Source: [Phialemoniopsis] sp. UDSM-2020 | Taxonomy: Eukaryota > Ascomycota > Sordariomycetes > Thyridiales > Thyridiaceae | Length of the DNA stretch: 64,000 nucleotides | Reading direction: 5' to 3' | Assembly: GCA_018873225.1 (NCBI GenBank) | Contig: JAEILZ010000008.1 | Coordinates: forward strand, 1,860,001-1,924,000 | Shown: piece after piece, positions 22,551 to 34,784 of the stretch | How positions within the stretch are numbered: the first letter of the stretch is position 1 | Layout of the letters: each line of letters opens with the position of its first letter | Position numbers and translations under genes: made by a program | Notes under the pieces: model-generated | The model's database searches: none | The model's input: only the letters and a program-made list of their open reading frames with translations | What the model was told of the DNA's origin: nothing

Positions 22551-24008
22551 ATGGCTCCGTCAAATCAAGCCACAGCAGACACTTGGGCACCGGACTCGTG
22601 GAGGTCAAAACCAATCAAGCAATGTCCCGACTATCCGGATAAGAAAGCTCTAGAGAAGGCAACCAACGAGCTCAAGAGGCTTCCGCCTATCGTACACCCG
22701 CGAGAGATTGTACGACTGCGGCAACATCTCCGCGATGTGGCCAGGGGAGAGGCTTTCCTGCTCCAGGGCGGTGACTGCGCCGAGCTCTTTGACTACTGTG
22801 AGCAGGGCGCGATCGAGTCCAAGATTAAACTTTTACTGCAGATGAGTCTGGTTCTCATCTGGGGAGCCAATCGCAAGGTTATCAGGATAGGGCGCATGGC
22901 GGGCCAGTATGCCAAGCCGAGGTCGAGTCCCTTTGAGAAGGTGGATGGCAAGGAGGTCCCTTCATTCAGGGGCGACATCCTGAATGGCTTTGCCCTTGAT
23001 GAGAGGGAGCTGGATCCCAACAGGATGGTCAGGGCATACCACCACTCAGCAGCAACGCTCAACTTCATCCGTGCAGCCCTTGGTTCTGGCATCGCCGACC
23101 TGCACCGGCCTCTGGACTGGGGCCTGGGCCACGTTCGAGACCCGGCCCTCAAGGCAAAGTACTCAGAGGCCGTCCAGTTCCTGACCGACATGCTGCGCTT
23201 CATGCACACCATCGGCGCCGACAAGAGCGACAAGCTCGACACGGTCGACCTATTCACCAGCCACGAGGGCCTCCTCCTCGAGTACGAGCAGTCCATGACC
23301 CGCCTGCTCGACAACCCGCTGCACGTGCCCTCATCGCCCGCCACGGCCACCGGGGACGACATCGACGCCGCCCAGCGCCAGAGCCCCAAGAAGTACTACA
23401 ACACGTCGGCCCACTTCCTCTGGATCGGCGACCGCACGCGGCAGATCGACGGCGCCCACGTCGAGTACTTCCGCGGCGTCGCCAACCCGCTCGGCGTGAA
23501 AGTCGGCCCCACCACGCCCGCGGCGGACCTGCTCGCCATCCTGCGCGCCCTCAACCCGGACCGCGAACCGGGCCGCGTCACGCTCATCACGCGCTACGGC
23601 GCCGACCGCGTCCGCGAGCTGCTCCCGGGCCACATCCGCGCCGTCGAGGACTCCGAGTACCGCCGGTGCGTCGTCTGGCAGTGCGACCCGATGCACGGCA
23701 ACACGCGGTCGACGGCCGGCGGCATCAAGACGCGCCGCTTCGGCGACATCTTCACCGAGCTGCGCGAGACGCTCGCCGTGCACCGCGAGCAGGGGAGCTA
23801 CCTCGGCGGCGTGCACCTCGAGCTCACGGGCGACGCCGTGACCGAGTGCACGGGCGGCAGCGAGGGGCTCGCCGACGACGACCTGTCGACAAACTACACG
23901 AGCTTCTGCGACCCGCGGCTCAACGAGAAGCAGGCGCTGGAGCTGGCCTTCCTGATTGCGGACCACTACAGGGCCGAGGAGAAGAAGGAGGTCCAGGTTT
24001 CGGCATAA
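22551..24008 (+). CDS. class II (plant-type) 3-deoxy-D-arabino-heptulosonate-7-phosphate synthase
   Basis: An intronless frame of 485 residues from the ATG at 22551. The enzyme condenses phosphoenolpyruvate and erythrose-4-phosphate, the first step of the shikimate pathway to Phe, Tyr and Trp. The class II pattern is clear: PPIVHPREIVRLR, LLQGGDCAE (Cys76, the expected metal ligand), IGRMAGQYAKPRSSP, then WIGDRTRQ-DGAHVEYFRG, ITRYGADRVRELLP, VVWQCDPMHGNT and HLELTGDAVTEC. Start choice: the frame is open two codons earlier, but only from a TTG. The 3' half is very GC-rich. A Gcn4/CPC1 element sits upstream, consistent with amino-acid control. Expected in the cytosol; no targeting signal is visible. 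Confidence 0.95.
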   Translation: MAPSNQATADTWAPDSWRSKPIKQCPDYPDKKALEKATNELKRLPPIVHPREIVRLRQHLRDVARGEAFLLQGGDCAELFDYCEQGAIESKIKLLLQMSLVLIWGANRKVIRIGRMAGQYAKPRSSPFEKVDGKEVPSFRGDILNGFALDERELDPNRMVRAYHHSAATLNFIRAALGSGIADLHRPLDWGLGHVRDPALKAKYSEAVQFLTDMLRFMHTIGADKSDKLDTVDLFTSHEGLLLEYEQSMTRLLDNPLHVPSSPATATGDDIDAAQRQSPKKYYNTSAHFLWIGDRTRQIDGAHVEYFRGVANPLGVKVGPTTPAADLLAILRALNPDREPGRVTLITRYGADRVRELLPGHIRAVEDSEYRRCVVWQCDPMHGNTRSTAGGIKTRRFGDIFTELRETLAVHREQGSYLGGVHLELTGDAVTECTGGSEGLADDDLSTNYTSFCDPRLNEKQALELAFLIADHYRAEEKKEVQVSA

Positions 24009-24465
24009 GTCACGCATGATGTGGAATTCGGATTGTCGGATAGTGATTTTGCATTCTATTTATTCAAAAAAGCGCGCTGTTCTTTTTGCTATATACTCCG
24101 AACACATGTTGGGGAGGAAGATACATGTCATGTGGATCAAAAGAGGTCGAAATGGCAGATAAAAATGGCCAGCTATCGGCCGGTGGTTCACTCAGTAAAT
24201 TGACATTTATCTTTTTGTTTCTGAGAAACCTCTCGCTCCTGCAATGGCAGTCGACGCGAGGATCATGATTGCCGCGAGGTATCAGCAAAGGTTTGTTGTA
24301 GAGACTGTGCTATATCAACCCTTTTTTTTCAAGATCATAACTTCATTTCGTTCTTGGTCTTTCCACACTAGCATCTTCTTGCCCACTTTCTCTCTACATG
24401 CATCCATGCCATCTCTCTCAGATCCTCGACGGCATCCTCCCGGCTTCAACCGCGCCGCCATCCAG
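24009..24465. other. convergent 3' flanks
   Basis: AT-rich tail-to-tail region between the DAHP synthase (+) and the epimerase (-), with A/T runs. No gene seen. Confidence 0.5.
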
Positions 24466-25616
24466 TCAGTGCGGAATGATGGTCTGCGCGCACTCAAAGG
24501 CGTCGTTGGGCTCGAGCACCTGCCAGCCCTTGACGGAGCCGGCCTCGACGCAGACCATGTTCTTGTAGCCGTCATCGGGGCCAAAGTCGGCCATGCCGGC
24601 CGCCTTGTTCTTCCAGGGGTTCCAGACGACCACGTCGCTGAGGTTATCCCGCACGACGTCGAAGCGCTTCTTGCCGCCCTCGACGATGCTGACGGGCTCC
24701 CGGGGCGGGTTGACGGGCGTGTACACACGGTCCGTCTCGCCGGTGAAGGACACGTTGGCCGACTGTGTCTTGGCCGCGAGGCCCTCCGTCTTGTCGAGGT
24801 AGCCGGCCTTGTCGAGACCCGTGACCTCGGTCTTGGTAATGTCCTGTGTAAGTCACATATGTTAGTCAACGCGACCTTCTCGGGTTGAATGGTGGAGGTA
24901 GAAGAAACATACGTCAATGCCAAAGTAAGTGTGGAACAGGACCTGGAAGTCGAAAGGCTTGTCGTCCTCGTTGGTCACGACCAGGCTGGTGGTGAGGCTG
25001 TTGTAGCTCAGGGTGACGCTGTAGATGAGGCCAAAGGCATGAGGCCACAGCTTGCGCGTCTCGGGGCTCAGGTTGCCCGACGACAGGCCGAAGTCGAGCT
25101 TGACTGACAGGTCGGCGGTGGCGACTGCCTCTGACGACTGGCCTCGCGACGACTGGAAGACCTCGGACGACTCGGACGTCGACTTGCCGAGGAACTCCCA
25201 GCGAGAGGTCCGGGCAAAGCCGTGCTGGGGTAGCTTTTCGGTGGCCGGGTGGTCGGGGGGCGAAGGGCCAAAGACCTACATAGACGAAGAGGCGGCATGG
25301 TTAGCTCCGGAGCTGTATACAAAGGTCCGAAGCTCGGCGGAAGAAGAGCGCAACTTACAGGGAAGACAAGGGGGATGCCACCGCGTATCGCCTTGGAGCC
25401 GTCGAGCTTGCTCGACTCGCTCAGCCACAGGAGCTCCTTTCCGCTGCTGTCTTTCCAGCTGAGGACAGTGGCACCGTATAGGTGGACCTCGACGCTCTGT
25501 CCGGTGGGCAGGACAGCTGTGACGCGCGAGTTGTTGTGCGAGATGCTGACCTGGGCCTGGGGGTTGAGGCCAGGCGTGCTGGTCAAGGCGCTGGGCTTAT
25601 TCGGGCGGTCGACCAT
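24466..25616 (-). CDS. glucose-6-phosphate 1-epimerase
   Basis: Exons 25359-25616, 24913-25275 and 24466-24843, both introns phase 0, give 332 residues. The fold is the aldose-1-epimerase-like beta-sandwich (YeaD/YMR099C group). The enzyme interconverts alpha and beta anomers of glucose-6-phosphate in the cytosol. Visible signatures are LYGATVLSWK, RGGIPLVFPVFG across the first junction, LPQHGFAR (His104, expected catalytic acid), FHTYFGI, VVWNPW and NMVCVEAG (Glu307, expected catalytic base). Length is about right for fungal members (around 300-330). The first exon junction falls inside the conserved VFPVFGP stretch, which fixes the splice. Confidence 0.93.
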
Positions 25617-26702
25617 TTTGTCTGAGTTTTGTAGAGTTTGGTGGGCAAGGAGAGGTTATTGAAGCTGTGAATGCTGCAGTCGTTATGTCACAAAGTCGCA
25701 GGCGCGGGGTATATGCTTGCTATGCTGGCCGATAAGAGACCGATGAGGGGTTATCAAGGTCAGGTTATGGACAGAGAACCAAGTGTTTAGAGTTTGCAAA
25801 GCTGGTCAAATGGCTTGCGAGATGCTTCAGGTGGATATGAAGAACAGTGAGGGAAAGCAAACAGGGAAAAGAAAAGCAATGCCTGTCACGAGTAGGATAG
25901 ACGTTGAGTATGATGGAAACATCGAACCCCACACACAGGCTGGGCGAGATGGAGCGGAGCACCAACACGGCGGGGTGGGTGGCTTTGGGTCATCTTGCAC
26001 TAGGCGTCAGGAGCTGCATCAGAGCACCACCAACGTGCCAACCCAGTGGGGGGGGGCATGCTATGAAGAGCCAGTCACACACACTCCCTCTCTCTTCCAG
26101 ATGGAGTTCTATTTCAAGAGCTCTGCAACACTCTCAGCACACACCAACATCCACGCTTATCTGCCTTGGGCACTAGATTCCGTCTTTAGTGGCCCTCGGA
26201 CGGATCATGGCGAATCCATTCGTGGCATTGCTTTTCTCTCTGTAGGTGCGACGCTGCCAGTCACACACTTTTCTGAAACACTCGACGACCAGGACTACCC
26301 AGGCAGCTGGATGGGGAGACTAGGAGGACTTGGGATGATCAAGCAACACGGCCCTCGCCTCCTGTCAGTGCGCGCTCCAACATCGCCACGTGCCAAACAA
26401 CGTCAAAGCTCACGTCACGTACATCAGTGCAGTATCATTGATCCAAGTACTCAGGTAGTACTAGATAGTTTGCGCTACTGCGGGTAGCCCTGTCTTCGTA
26501 AGACCATCCTGGCAACTGTAATAATCGGTATACAGGAACGGGAACCGTTCAATCCTTCAACGCCATGGCCGTTATATTTCCAGGCCAGTCTCCTTCAGGC
26601 AAGCGAGTGAATGCCGTCGTCATCCACAAAGAAATGCATCTCGCCGTATTACCTCCAAACGCCAAGTCTGTCCGTTTCCCAAAACAAATGTAGTTGTGTT
26701 CC
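25617..26702. other. intergenic region with an uninterpreted open frame
   Basis: This is the upstream region of the epimerase gene and the 3' flank of the BRCT gene. A plus-strand frame 25783-26487 is open for 234 codons but begins at GTG, has no recognisable domain and no splice-supported extension; I treat it as chance. No RNA gene seen. Confidence 0.45.
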
Positions 26703-29700
26703 CTATTTCCAAGCCCTGGCAAGCGGGCTCCCGATCTTGGGAGCATGCTGCAGGCTCTTCCGCCTGGCGGCCATCAATCTCATCATCACACCCTGATCCT
26801 TCTCAGGTGATAGAATGCCCTCGCCCATCTGCTGGTATTTGCTGGACTTGGGAGGGCAGGTCCGCATCATGAGCTCCTCCTGAGCTGCCGCCAGTGACTC
26901 GTCATCGTCAAACTCCGACGGGGTATCAGGCGTAACATTTGCCGCAAACCGGGCAATGGTCTCCGGAGCAGGTGTCTTGGGCACGGGCGTCAGCATACCC
27001 GACATGTCCCATTCTGCGTCTTCGTCTTCCCCGTCGGCGTCCTTGTCCTGCGGGCTCGTGTCATCCTCTGGAGTACGCATCCAGAGACCACTGTCTCGTC
27101 GGCTAGCTGGAGTGCTCGGCGCGGTCTGGCTTTCTCGCGGCTGGGAGGGTTGGCTACCCTTCATGGGTGTCGACGCCAACATGCCGTTGAGACTTGCAAG
27201 CGCCTTGGGCTCCATGCTCTTACGGCGACGGGCACCACCTCGTGGTACGAGGTCAGTATCAATATAGTACGGGGCCTCGTCTAGCCACTGGTTCTCACGC
27301 TCGCAACTATACAGGATGATTAGTACATGCGTATGATCTAAGGGATACATCAAACGAGACTTACTCAAGAACCCAGCTGACGCCAACACACTGCACAACG
27401 CCACCGCTCTCACGAACCTTCTCCATGGTTCGCTTGCCACCGTCCTTGTAGACAACGTGAGTGATACCGATCCTGGACATGCTGCTGCCGCTTCCGTCCT
27501 TGGGAGGCGGGCTGCTGGGGTTCCAGGGCCAAGACTTGACGCATTTGGCCCCCATCTGGGTCAGGAGCTCGACGAAAATGCCACTGGCATCGGCGCCCTC
27601 ACTTGTGTGAACGTCGACAAAGACGACTGCACCACGCAATAAAGCTGGGTTGACATCTCGCTTAGGGGTCGTGGCTGGTGTGCCCGCAACTGACCAAGCA
27701 GCCTCGGATTTTGATGGCGTCTCTGGCGGCACAGAACCGGCACGCTGGCTCTGCTCCTCCTCATGCTCGGCGAGGGCCGCTTCAAAGCTGTTTCGTTGGC
27801 GCTCCTTCTTCGTCGGGGAGTAGGAGATAACAGTGGCACTCCTAGTGAGCCCGCCTGTTGGTCGATTGGTGGACATGGGCAGTCGTGAAATGCTGTGGCT
27901 GCGTTTCCTGATGACTGGGCGCGGCGTGGAATCATCGGCCGGCTTGAGCGGGACCTTGGAGACAGTGTGGAATTCCCGAGTCGTGGTGGGACGCTTGGGG
28001 GTCCTCGCGGGCACGCCGGGCGAGGCCTTCCCGAGGAGAGTAGGATCAATGGGAATAGAGTTCTCGTCGCCGTATTCCTGGCTGGCGTCCGAGATACTAT
28101 CATCATACTGGTCCTCAACCAGTTCTCCCAGGCGATCGGGCTCCATGAGTGACATCTCGTTTGCCTCGGCAGCAAGAGCCATGTCCTCCTCTGTAGGAGT
28201 GATCTCCTCAAAGACGGGAGACTCGACGCCTTCGCCAAAGTCCTGCTCCAGGGGCATTACAGTGTCGTCATTGCAGTCCGTGTCAGGTCGCACAGACATC
28301 TCATCGTCGAAGTAAGTCGATCTTGCTGGGGACTCCTCAAGCAAAGACACCTCACCCCGGTTGATGCTGACAGTAGTCTCGGGTTTTGCGTCAAGTGTCT
28401 TCCCAGAGTCGACCTGGTATCCGGTCTTGAGTGGGCTGCTTGCCTTCCAGCCACTGAGTTGGTCGGCCAAAGGTGTGAAGCCGAAGTTGGTAGTTCTTCG
28501 CTTGATGGTGCTACCACCAGAAAGCTTGCTAGCGGTGCCATTGCTCTTAGGTGTGCGCGAGCTTCCAGCAGGACAGGGAGTAGCCGGAACTCCAAAGAGG
28601 GACGCAGCACTACGGCGAACCTTGCAGGACGTCTCGTCGTCCGATTCTGAGTCGGCCTCATGATACGGATCCAAGTCCTTCTCACGCAGACCAAAGGTTG
28701 CAAGCGTTGCTTGACCAGGTAGAGGCTCTTCAGAAGCAGCATCTGGCACGGAAACAGTGGCCAGATCATCAATCTCCATTGGGTCGCCCAGATCTTTGAC
28801 CAGGTCGTCGGCAACATCGTTTTCAGCAATGCTGTTCGTCTCCGCAATTGCTGACACGGCCAGCAACGTGTCCTTCAGTGCAGGGTCTGCATGCCGCGGG
28901 AGAACTGCAGACAGTCTGCCTGGGAATTCGAGGTTGGTAGGAGACTTCAAGACATGTGTCTCCTCTGTCATGACCAGGGCCACTCCAAACTCTGCTTCAG
29001 CGGGCAAGCTCTCCATCTCGCTGATGAAGGGGTCCTCGGGTAGGGAGGAAGCAAGCAAGGTAGACTGTGGAACGGGAGAATGGTCGAGGATCTCGGACTG
29101 CTGCCTCTTAGGTGAGGCAAGAGACTTTGCCGGCGAGAAGGGCCTCTTGGCGGGTGACCCAAGCAATGACATCTTGAAGGCCGAGCCTGGCTTGATGTCG
29201 GCAGAACTTCCAGGCTGAGACGATTTGATGGGGGATTGAGGGCGCTTGGCCGGAGATTGCAGAAGAGAGGCCTTGAAGGGCACCGCGCTGGCTTTCTGCG
29301 TGCCATCTGCATTTGGGGGCTCCAAGCTGGCTGCGGCTGGGCCAAGGCGTCGAGCAGGCGACCTCATATTATCCTTGCATGGTGAGGGTGGAGGCCTGCG
29401 AGCAGGGCTCCCGAGGATGATAGATTGAAGCTCTCGAGTAGTGCTACCGGCCTCCGTCCGCTCAGGGGAGTGAGGTTCGACGGGCCTGGGCTCTGCTCTA
29501 GCGCTTGCTGGTGGCTTGACGGGGCTCTTTAGTAGCGGCTTGTAAGGCGTCTTGTCCATGACGCCCAACTCGTCGTCCGAGTCGGTGTCTCTGGAGACCG
29601 CCACCTGGGTAACCTTCTTGGGACTCAGCGGGGTAGCAGGCTTTTCGTCCGTGGCGTCCTTGTTTTTGGCTGTCCGGGTGGTACGGGCCGTCCTAGTAGT

Positions 29701-30330
29701 TGCAACGCCACGGCGTACGGGCTTTGCTTTTAGGCCAGCAGCGGCGTCAGAAGTCGCCGCAGCGGACTTGGATCTTGACGTAGCTGGCGGGATGATGTTC
29801 TCCTTCTCTGGCTCTTCGAACTTTACAGTCTTCTTGACGGTGGTAGACTTGGTCGCAGTGCCACTGCGGGCTCTAGTCGTTTTCTTGACAGGCTCAGCAG
29901 CAGACTCGTTCTCTGGCTCAGACTTCTTTGCTCTCACAGTCCTGGTTGCCTTGACCGGTTCTGATTTTGGCGGTTCGGGTGCTACCTTCTTAGCTGGGCG
30001 GCCCCGCGTTGCTCGGACTGGCGCCGAGGCTGGCTTCGGTTCTGGATTGGATGGCTCCTCGACAGCAACCTTCTTTGGGCGTCCTCTTGTGGGTCTTGTT
30101 GCCTTCATGGTTGTTTGCTGAGGTTCGGTGTCTAGTTCGTCGTGATCATCATCGTCTTGGTCCATGTCCTCGGATCTGAGTTTCCGCTTTGTTGAGGTAG
30201 TGGCTGTGCGGGTGTTCTTTGCCTTGGTTGCGGCAGTGACAATCTTTGTTGTCCTCGCAGAAGTCGTGTCAGTGACCTTTGCAGCTGCCCTGGCACGGGT
30301 CATTCGCTTTGGCGGCGATTGAGGGTCCAT
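26703..30330 (-). CDS. large AT-hook and BRCT domain nuclear protein
   Basis: Exons 27365-30330 and 26703-27306 (intron GTAAGT..ATAG) give 1189 residues. The first 250 residues are Lys/Arg/Thr/Ala-rich with at least two AT-hooks (TRGRPKKV, TRGRPAKKV). About residues 260-400 hold a repeat of S-P-A-K/R-R-P units (LGSPARRP, LQSPAKRP, LGSPAKRP), which are CDK-type sites. A BRCT-like domain spans about 893-1005 (GAVVFVDVHT, a Gly-Ala turn, ITHVVYKDGG, VVQCVGVSWVL, ending in PYYID) and is crossed by the intron. An acidic, Ser/Thr-Pro-rich tail follows. It is presumably a chromatin-bound DNA-damage or mitotic factor. I cannot assign it to a named family. Confidence 0.82.
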
Positions 30331-32813
30331 CTTGACTGGCTGATGAACGCGTCTTGTCGGGGTAGTTGCGAGCTTGTGCGGTAAGGTTTAAAAGAGATGT
30401 CGGCAAGAAGAAATCATTGAATGTAAAAAAAGACAATGCCCAAAGGAAAGCTATGTCGATATTTACAATGCTTACTTACGGTTCGGAATATTTGGTCGTT
30501 GGTCGTGGGTGCATGTGGTTGTTCTGGAAGGTGTGAGGTCGAGCTCCAGGTCAGGGTCCCCGGGTCGTAATAAACAGGCGTCGTTGCTCGGCAACCACGC
30601 GACGCCTCTTCACCTTGACAGCTCCACCACCACCACAACCTACCTAGGTAGGTAGCCCGACGTCATCCCCAGTGTTCGCCTTGTCCAGAATTGGACGACG
30701 TCAACAGTAAACAATCTACCAAGATAGACCTGATTTGCATGCAAGGGGAATCATGGCCATTATTGCGGGCTCAAGCATCGCCGCAATTCTGTCGTTCAAG
30801 AGGAGCACATGATGTTTTAGTTGACTCGTACTGTTAAGTGCGCAAGAACATGCAAGTTACCAGTCGTCGTGAAAAGAGGCCTAGGTAGCATCAACTCGAA
30901 CATGCACTAGATTGTGGTCACGTTCTCTGCAAGCCACTGACGATGAGTCGTCAAGGCATGCAGTCCCTTTGAAATGAGATGGGATGATGCCCTTCAAAGC
31001 CTCGAATAGCTTGTTTTCACACCGCCTCGACTGCTTCTGCGCTCTTCAAGTCCAACTCAAAGTAGAATATGAAAAGCGTCGTAAGGGCACCGTCGTCCAC
31101 AGATAGGTAATTTCCGAAATGCTCCAATTCAACTTTCAATCTTATGAACTTCATAGCAGAGTACTTTCTATCCTACGCTACAGATTGCTTATGCACAAGA
31201 CTTAGTGACGACGAACAAGGCTATACGGAGTAAAGATCCCAGATGTAGATTGTTGTCGACTCGTGGGAGTTCCAAATGTCGATTGAATGATTCTCCCACT
31301 ACCTACCTAGTACATAGAAAGTCACCCTTGCTACCTGGAAAGCGACCAAGAAGCTAGAGCTTCTAGATAATAGCCATCCACATGTGCACGTAGGTGGGTG
31401 GCCAATAATTAGTACTCAGGTATCTTAATTGAAAAATAAAGGGATTATATCACCGGTGGTCACTGTGAAGTCTCATATCTCTATAATTCAAGGTGGAGAG
31501 GCAGGTTGCTGCTACCATAGCACACATTATGAAGGTCTTCAAAGTCTTTCGACAAGTGTCGATGAAGCCCTTGCAGATGTTCACATGGATTGGATTGGAT
31601 TGCTGTTTCTCCTGGGAGGTACCCAGGGACCTGTGTTAACCCAAATGGGTTCGATCATGTCTCTCCCCCGCAAAAGCCGATTCGGTCCCGGCGCCTGCAA
31701 AACGTCGGTGTCTGTCTACAGGGGCGCCAGTCCATTCTTAGCACGCCAAGGCAGAGAGAGGTGCCTACCCGTGCTCAGCCTCTTCGGGATCTTGCAGGGC
31801 ACCGCACACTAGCCAGGAACGCCAGGTCACAAACGGGACCAGCTCCCAGCCCGGCTGTCTTTACTGGTCCAAGGCTCGTACGGAACTACACAGCGTGCGA
31901 CAAGTCCGTACGTACGGCTCTGAAGATCATTGATAGGCGTGGATCGTCTTGACCACGTAGTTTTGGTTTCTGCTGCTGCCTCGTCTCATGAAAAGCATCT
32001 CGGTCTCAGATCAGCATCTGACAAGGCTAGGGCAGGCGGCTGCAAGGTAAGCCCCCAATGGATGATGCTGACCCGCTGACCCTGTTCAAGTTTAACTTTC
32101 TCGATCTGCCATCCCCTTGGGAGGCAGCCAGATAAGTTTAATAGGCGCTGGGCTGACTGTTCCATGTGCATCTCGGGATGCTCGGAGCACGCCGAACCAC
32201 CGCCTCCAAACATGCCCCATTTTTGCTGCTCCGCCCGTATTAACGTATTGCGTCACACCCAACCCTTTAACGGACCTCTGATCTTACCGGCTGCATAGTG
32301 TAGGCGATCAGGTAACAAGACAGGCAATTCGTACGAACTAGCCAGCCAGACGACTGCCAGAGTAGGGGACACCGCAGCCGGGCTATGCCTGTCAGCATCC
32401 CTCACTCGCCCAATCCCCATCTGGCGGATTGACCTGTCAAAATCCACCGCAGTTCAACAAGCTCGCATGCGTAGGATTAACGTGGATCAGATTGTCTCGG
32501 CGGTGCCAGCTCAGCTCATGCCTAGTGTCTATTTATCGGGGCCGTCGACTGCCCGCGAAAACAACACCAAAAGCGGGTGGTCCACCCACACACATTGCCC
32601 GACTTTCCATGCATGTGGAATTTGATGTTTGAGGGAGTCAGCTTTATATCAAAACTCAATCTCCCTCTTGTTACTTTTCTCTCACTCTCTTTCGAGACTG
32701 CTGCATAACCTGCCGTTTCTTTGGGTTCTCGGTAACAAGCACCCGGTTGCTTCCCTTACTTTTTGCGCCAAGCAACGGCGCACGCGACACCAGCAATAAA
32801 ATTCACAGACACA
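30331..32813. other. intergenic region, about 2.5 kb
   Basis: Divergent upstream region of the BRCT gene (-) and phospholipase B gene (+). It contains the perfect palindrome TACCTAGGTA at 30641-30650 and related CCTAGG copies near 30880 and 31305. A TTTATAT element near 32643 lies about 170 nt before the phospholipase start. Open frames at 31429-31952 show nothing recognisable. Confidence 0.5.
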
Positions 32814-34784
32814 ATGTTGGCCCAGGTGCTACTGCCTCTCGCCCTCTGTGGCGCCGGACTAGTCGGGGCTACTCCCCTCTCAGACCAGGCATCGTCTTCG
32901 CACCTGCGGGGAGTCGAGGTCATTGGCATACGAGCGCTGCCGAACTCACCTTCCGGCCGGTATGCGCCGGCCGTCGTCGACTGCCCGGCGGAAAAGCCCA
33001 CCATCCGCAGCGCCGCCTCCCTATCAAAGTCGGAGACGGACTGGCTAAGGTTACGGCGCAACGTGACGGTTGATCCCATGATTGACTTGTTGAAGCGGGC
33101 AAATATTCCCGACTTTGACGCCTCGGCTTACATCCGCCAGGTCGCTGGCGATGCATCTAAGCTGCCCAATATTGCCATTGCCGCCTCGGGTGGAGGCTAC
33201 CGGGCGCTGCTGAACGGCGCCGGCTTCATTGCTGCTGCTGACAGCAGGACGCCCGGGTCCCTTGACAAGGGTGGTATCGGCGGCCTGCTGCAGGCCTCAA
33301 CTTATCTTGCCGGTCTGTCCGGTGGTGGCTGGCTTGTTGGCTCCATTTTCTCCAATAACTTCTCTTCTGTCGTCCAGCTACGTGATGGCAGCGCTGGTTC
33401 GAGCATCTGGAAATTTGATAGATCCATCTTCCAGGGCCCGGCACAGAGCAAAGGCTTTTCGATCCTTAACACGGCGAAGTACTGGGGTAATGTGGCTGAC
33501 GCCGTCTCCACCAAGGATGATGCCGGCTATAACGTTTCCATCACGGATTACTGGGGGCGAGCACTGTCGTACCAGCTCATCAACGATACCGACGGTGGCC
33601 CGGCATATACCTTCTCGTCAATTGCTGAAGCGGACAACTTCAAGCAGGGCCAGACACCCTTCCCTATCCTCGTCGCTGATGGCCGTGCCCCTAACACGCA
33701 GATCATTTCGCTGAACTCAACCGTATTCGAGTTCAACGCGTTTGAGATGGGCTCGTGGGACCCGACCACCTTCGGTTTCGCGCCGACCAAATATTTGGCT
33801 TCCAACTTCTCCAATGGCCAGATCCAGGACAACGGCCACTGCGTGGAAGGCTTCGACCAGGCGGGCTACGTGATGGGCACCTCGAGCTCGCTCTTCAACC
33901 AGTTCCTGCTCCAGGACCTCAGCAGCGTCCCCGACGTGCCCAAGTTCGTCCTCGACGCCGTCACCAAGATTTTCACCGACATTGGCGAGGACAGCAACGA
34001 CATCGCCCAGTACCAGCCGAACCCCTTCCTCGAGTACAACCCCTCGACCAACCCCTCGGCCAAGTCGCAGGAGCTCTCCCTCGTCGACGGCGGTGAGGAC
34101 CTACAGAATATCCCCCTGCACCCGCTCATCCAGCCCATGCGTGGCGTCGACGTCATCTTCGCCATCGACAGCTCCGCCGATGTCAACAACTGGCCCAACG
34201 GCACCGCCCTGCGCGCCTCGTACGACCGCGCCAAGGGCGACATCGCCAACGGCACGCTCTTCCCGCCCGTGCCCGACGAGCACACTTTCATTAACAAGGG
34301 ACTCAACAAGCGCCCGACCTTCTTCGGCTGCGACGTTCGCAACTTCACTCTCAAGAGCGGTCAGGTCGCCCCGCCGCTCGTCGTCTACGTGCCCAACGCG
34401 CCGTACACAGCGCAGACCAACGTGACCACTTTCCAGCCTAGCTACCCTGTGGGGCAGAGCAACGACATCATCCGCAATGGCTACGACTCGGCCACGCAGG
34501 GCAATGCCACCGTCAACGCCGACTGGCCCGTCTGCCTGTCGTGCGCGATCCTGAACCGCAGCTTTGGCAAGACCAACACAACTGTGCCAAAGGCTTGTGC
34601 CGACTGCTTCACAAAGTACTGCTGGGACGGTACGCTCGACACCAAAGATAGTGGCCCGTACTATCCCGACTTTATCATCGGCAACTTCACTTCAAAGGAG
34701 AACGCGGCGATGGGTAGGGCGGCTTCCGGATCGGCGTCAATGATGGCCTTGGCCGTGGGTCTCACAATGTTTATGATGCTGTAG
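32814..34784 (+). CDS. secreted, probably GPI-anchored lysophospholipase / phospholipase B
   Basis: An intronless gene of 656 residues, started at the ATG at 32814 because it opens a clear signal peptide ([20 protein letters not shown]). The catalytic core of the cPLA2/PLB family is complete: SGGGYRA (Arg130), GLSGG-GW with nucleophile Ser169, and [16 protein letters not shown] with the catalytic Asp. Many N-glycosylation sequons and a late group of cysteines fit an extracellular protein. The extreme C terminus ([20 protein letters not shown]) is a small-residue site plus hydrophobic tail, typical of GPI attachment. The enzyme removes acyl chains from phospholipids and lysophospholipids at the cell surface or wall. 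Confidence 0.94.
   Translation: MLAQVLLPLALCGAGLVGATPLSDQASSSHLRGVEVIGIRALPNSPSGRYAPAVVDCPAEKPTIRSAASLSKSETDWLRLRRNVTVDPMIDLLKRANIPDFDASAYIRQVAGDASKLPNIAIAASGGGYRALLNGAGFIAAADSRTPGSLDKGGIGGLLQASTYLAGLSGGGWLVGSIFSNNFSSVVQLRDGSAGSSIWKFDRSIFQGPAQSKGFSILNTAKYWGNVADAVSTKDDAGYNVSITDYWGRALSYQLINDTDGGPAYTFSSIAEADNFKQGQTPFPILVADGRAPNTQIISLNSTVFEFNAFEMGSWDPTTFGFAPTKYLASNFSNGQIQDNGHCVEGFDQAGYVMGTSSSLFNQFLLQDLSSVPDVPKFVLDAVTKIFTDIGEDSNDIAQYQPNPFLEYNPSTNPSAKSQELSLVDGGEDLQNIPLHPLIQPMRGVDVIFAIDSSADVNNWPNGTALRASYDRAKGDIANGTLFPPVPDEHTFINKGLNKRPTFFGCDVRNFTLKSGQVAPPLVVYVPNAPYTAQTNVTTFQPSYPVGQSNDIIRNGYDSATQGNATVNADWPVCLSCAILNRSFGKTNTTVPKACADCFTKYCWDGTLDTKDSGPYYPDFIIGNFTSKENAAMGRAASGSASMMALAVGLTMFMML

Noticed and set aside
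23331..24017. Minus-strand frame of 228 codons
   Set aside because: Antisense shadow of the GC3-rich DAHP synthase coding region; Val/Ala/Arg-rich without domains.
25783..26487. Plus-strand frame of 234 codons
   Set aside because: Starts at GTG, contains no recognised domain or signal peptide and lies in the promoter region of the epimerase gene; kept only as a note in the intergenic entry.
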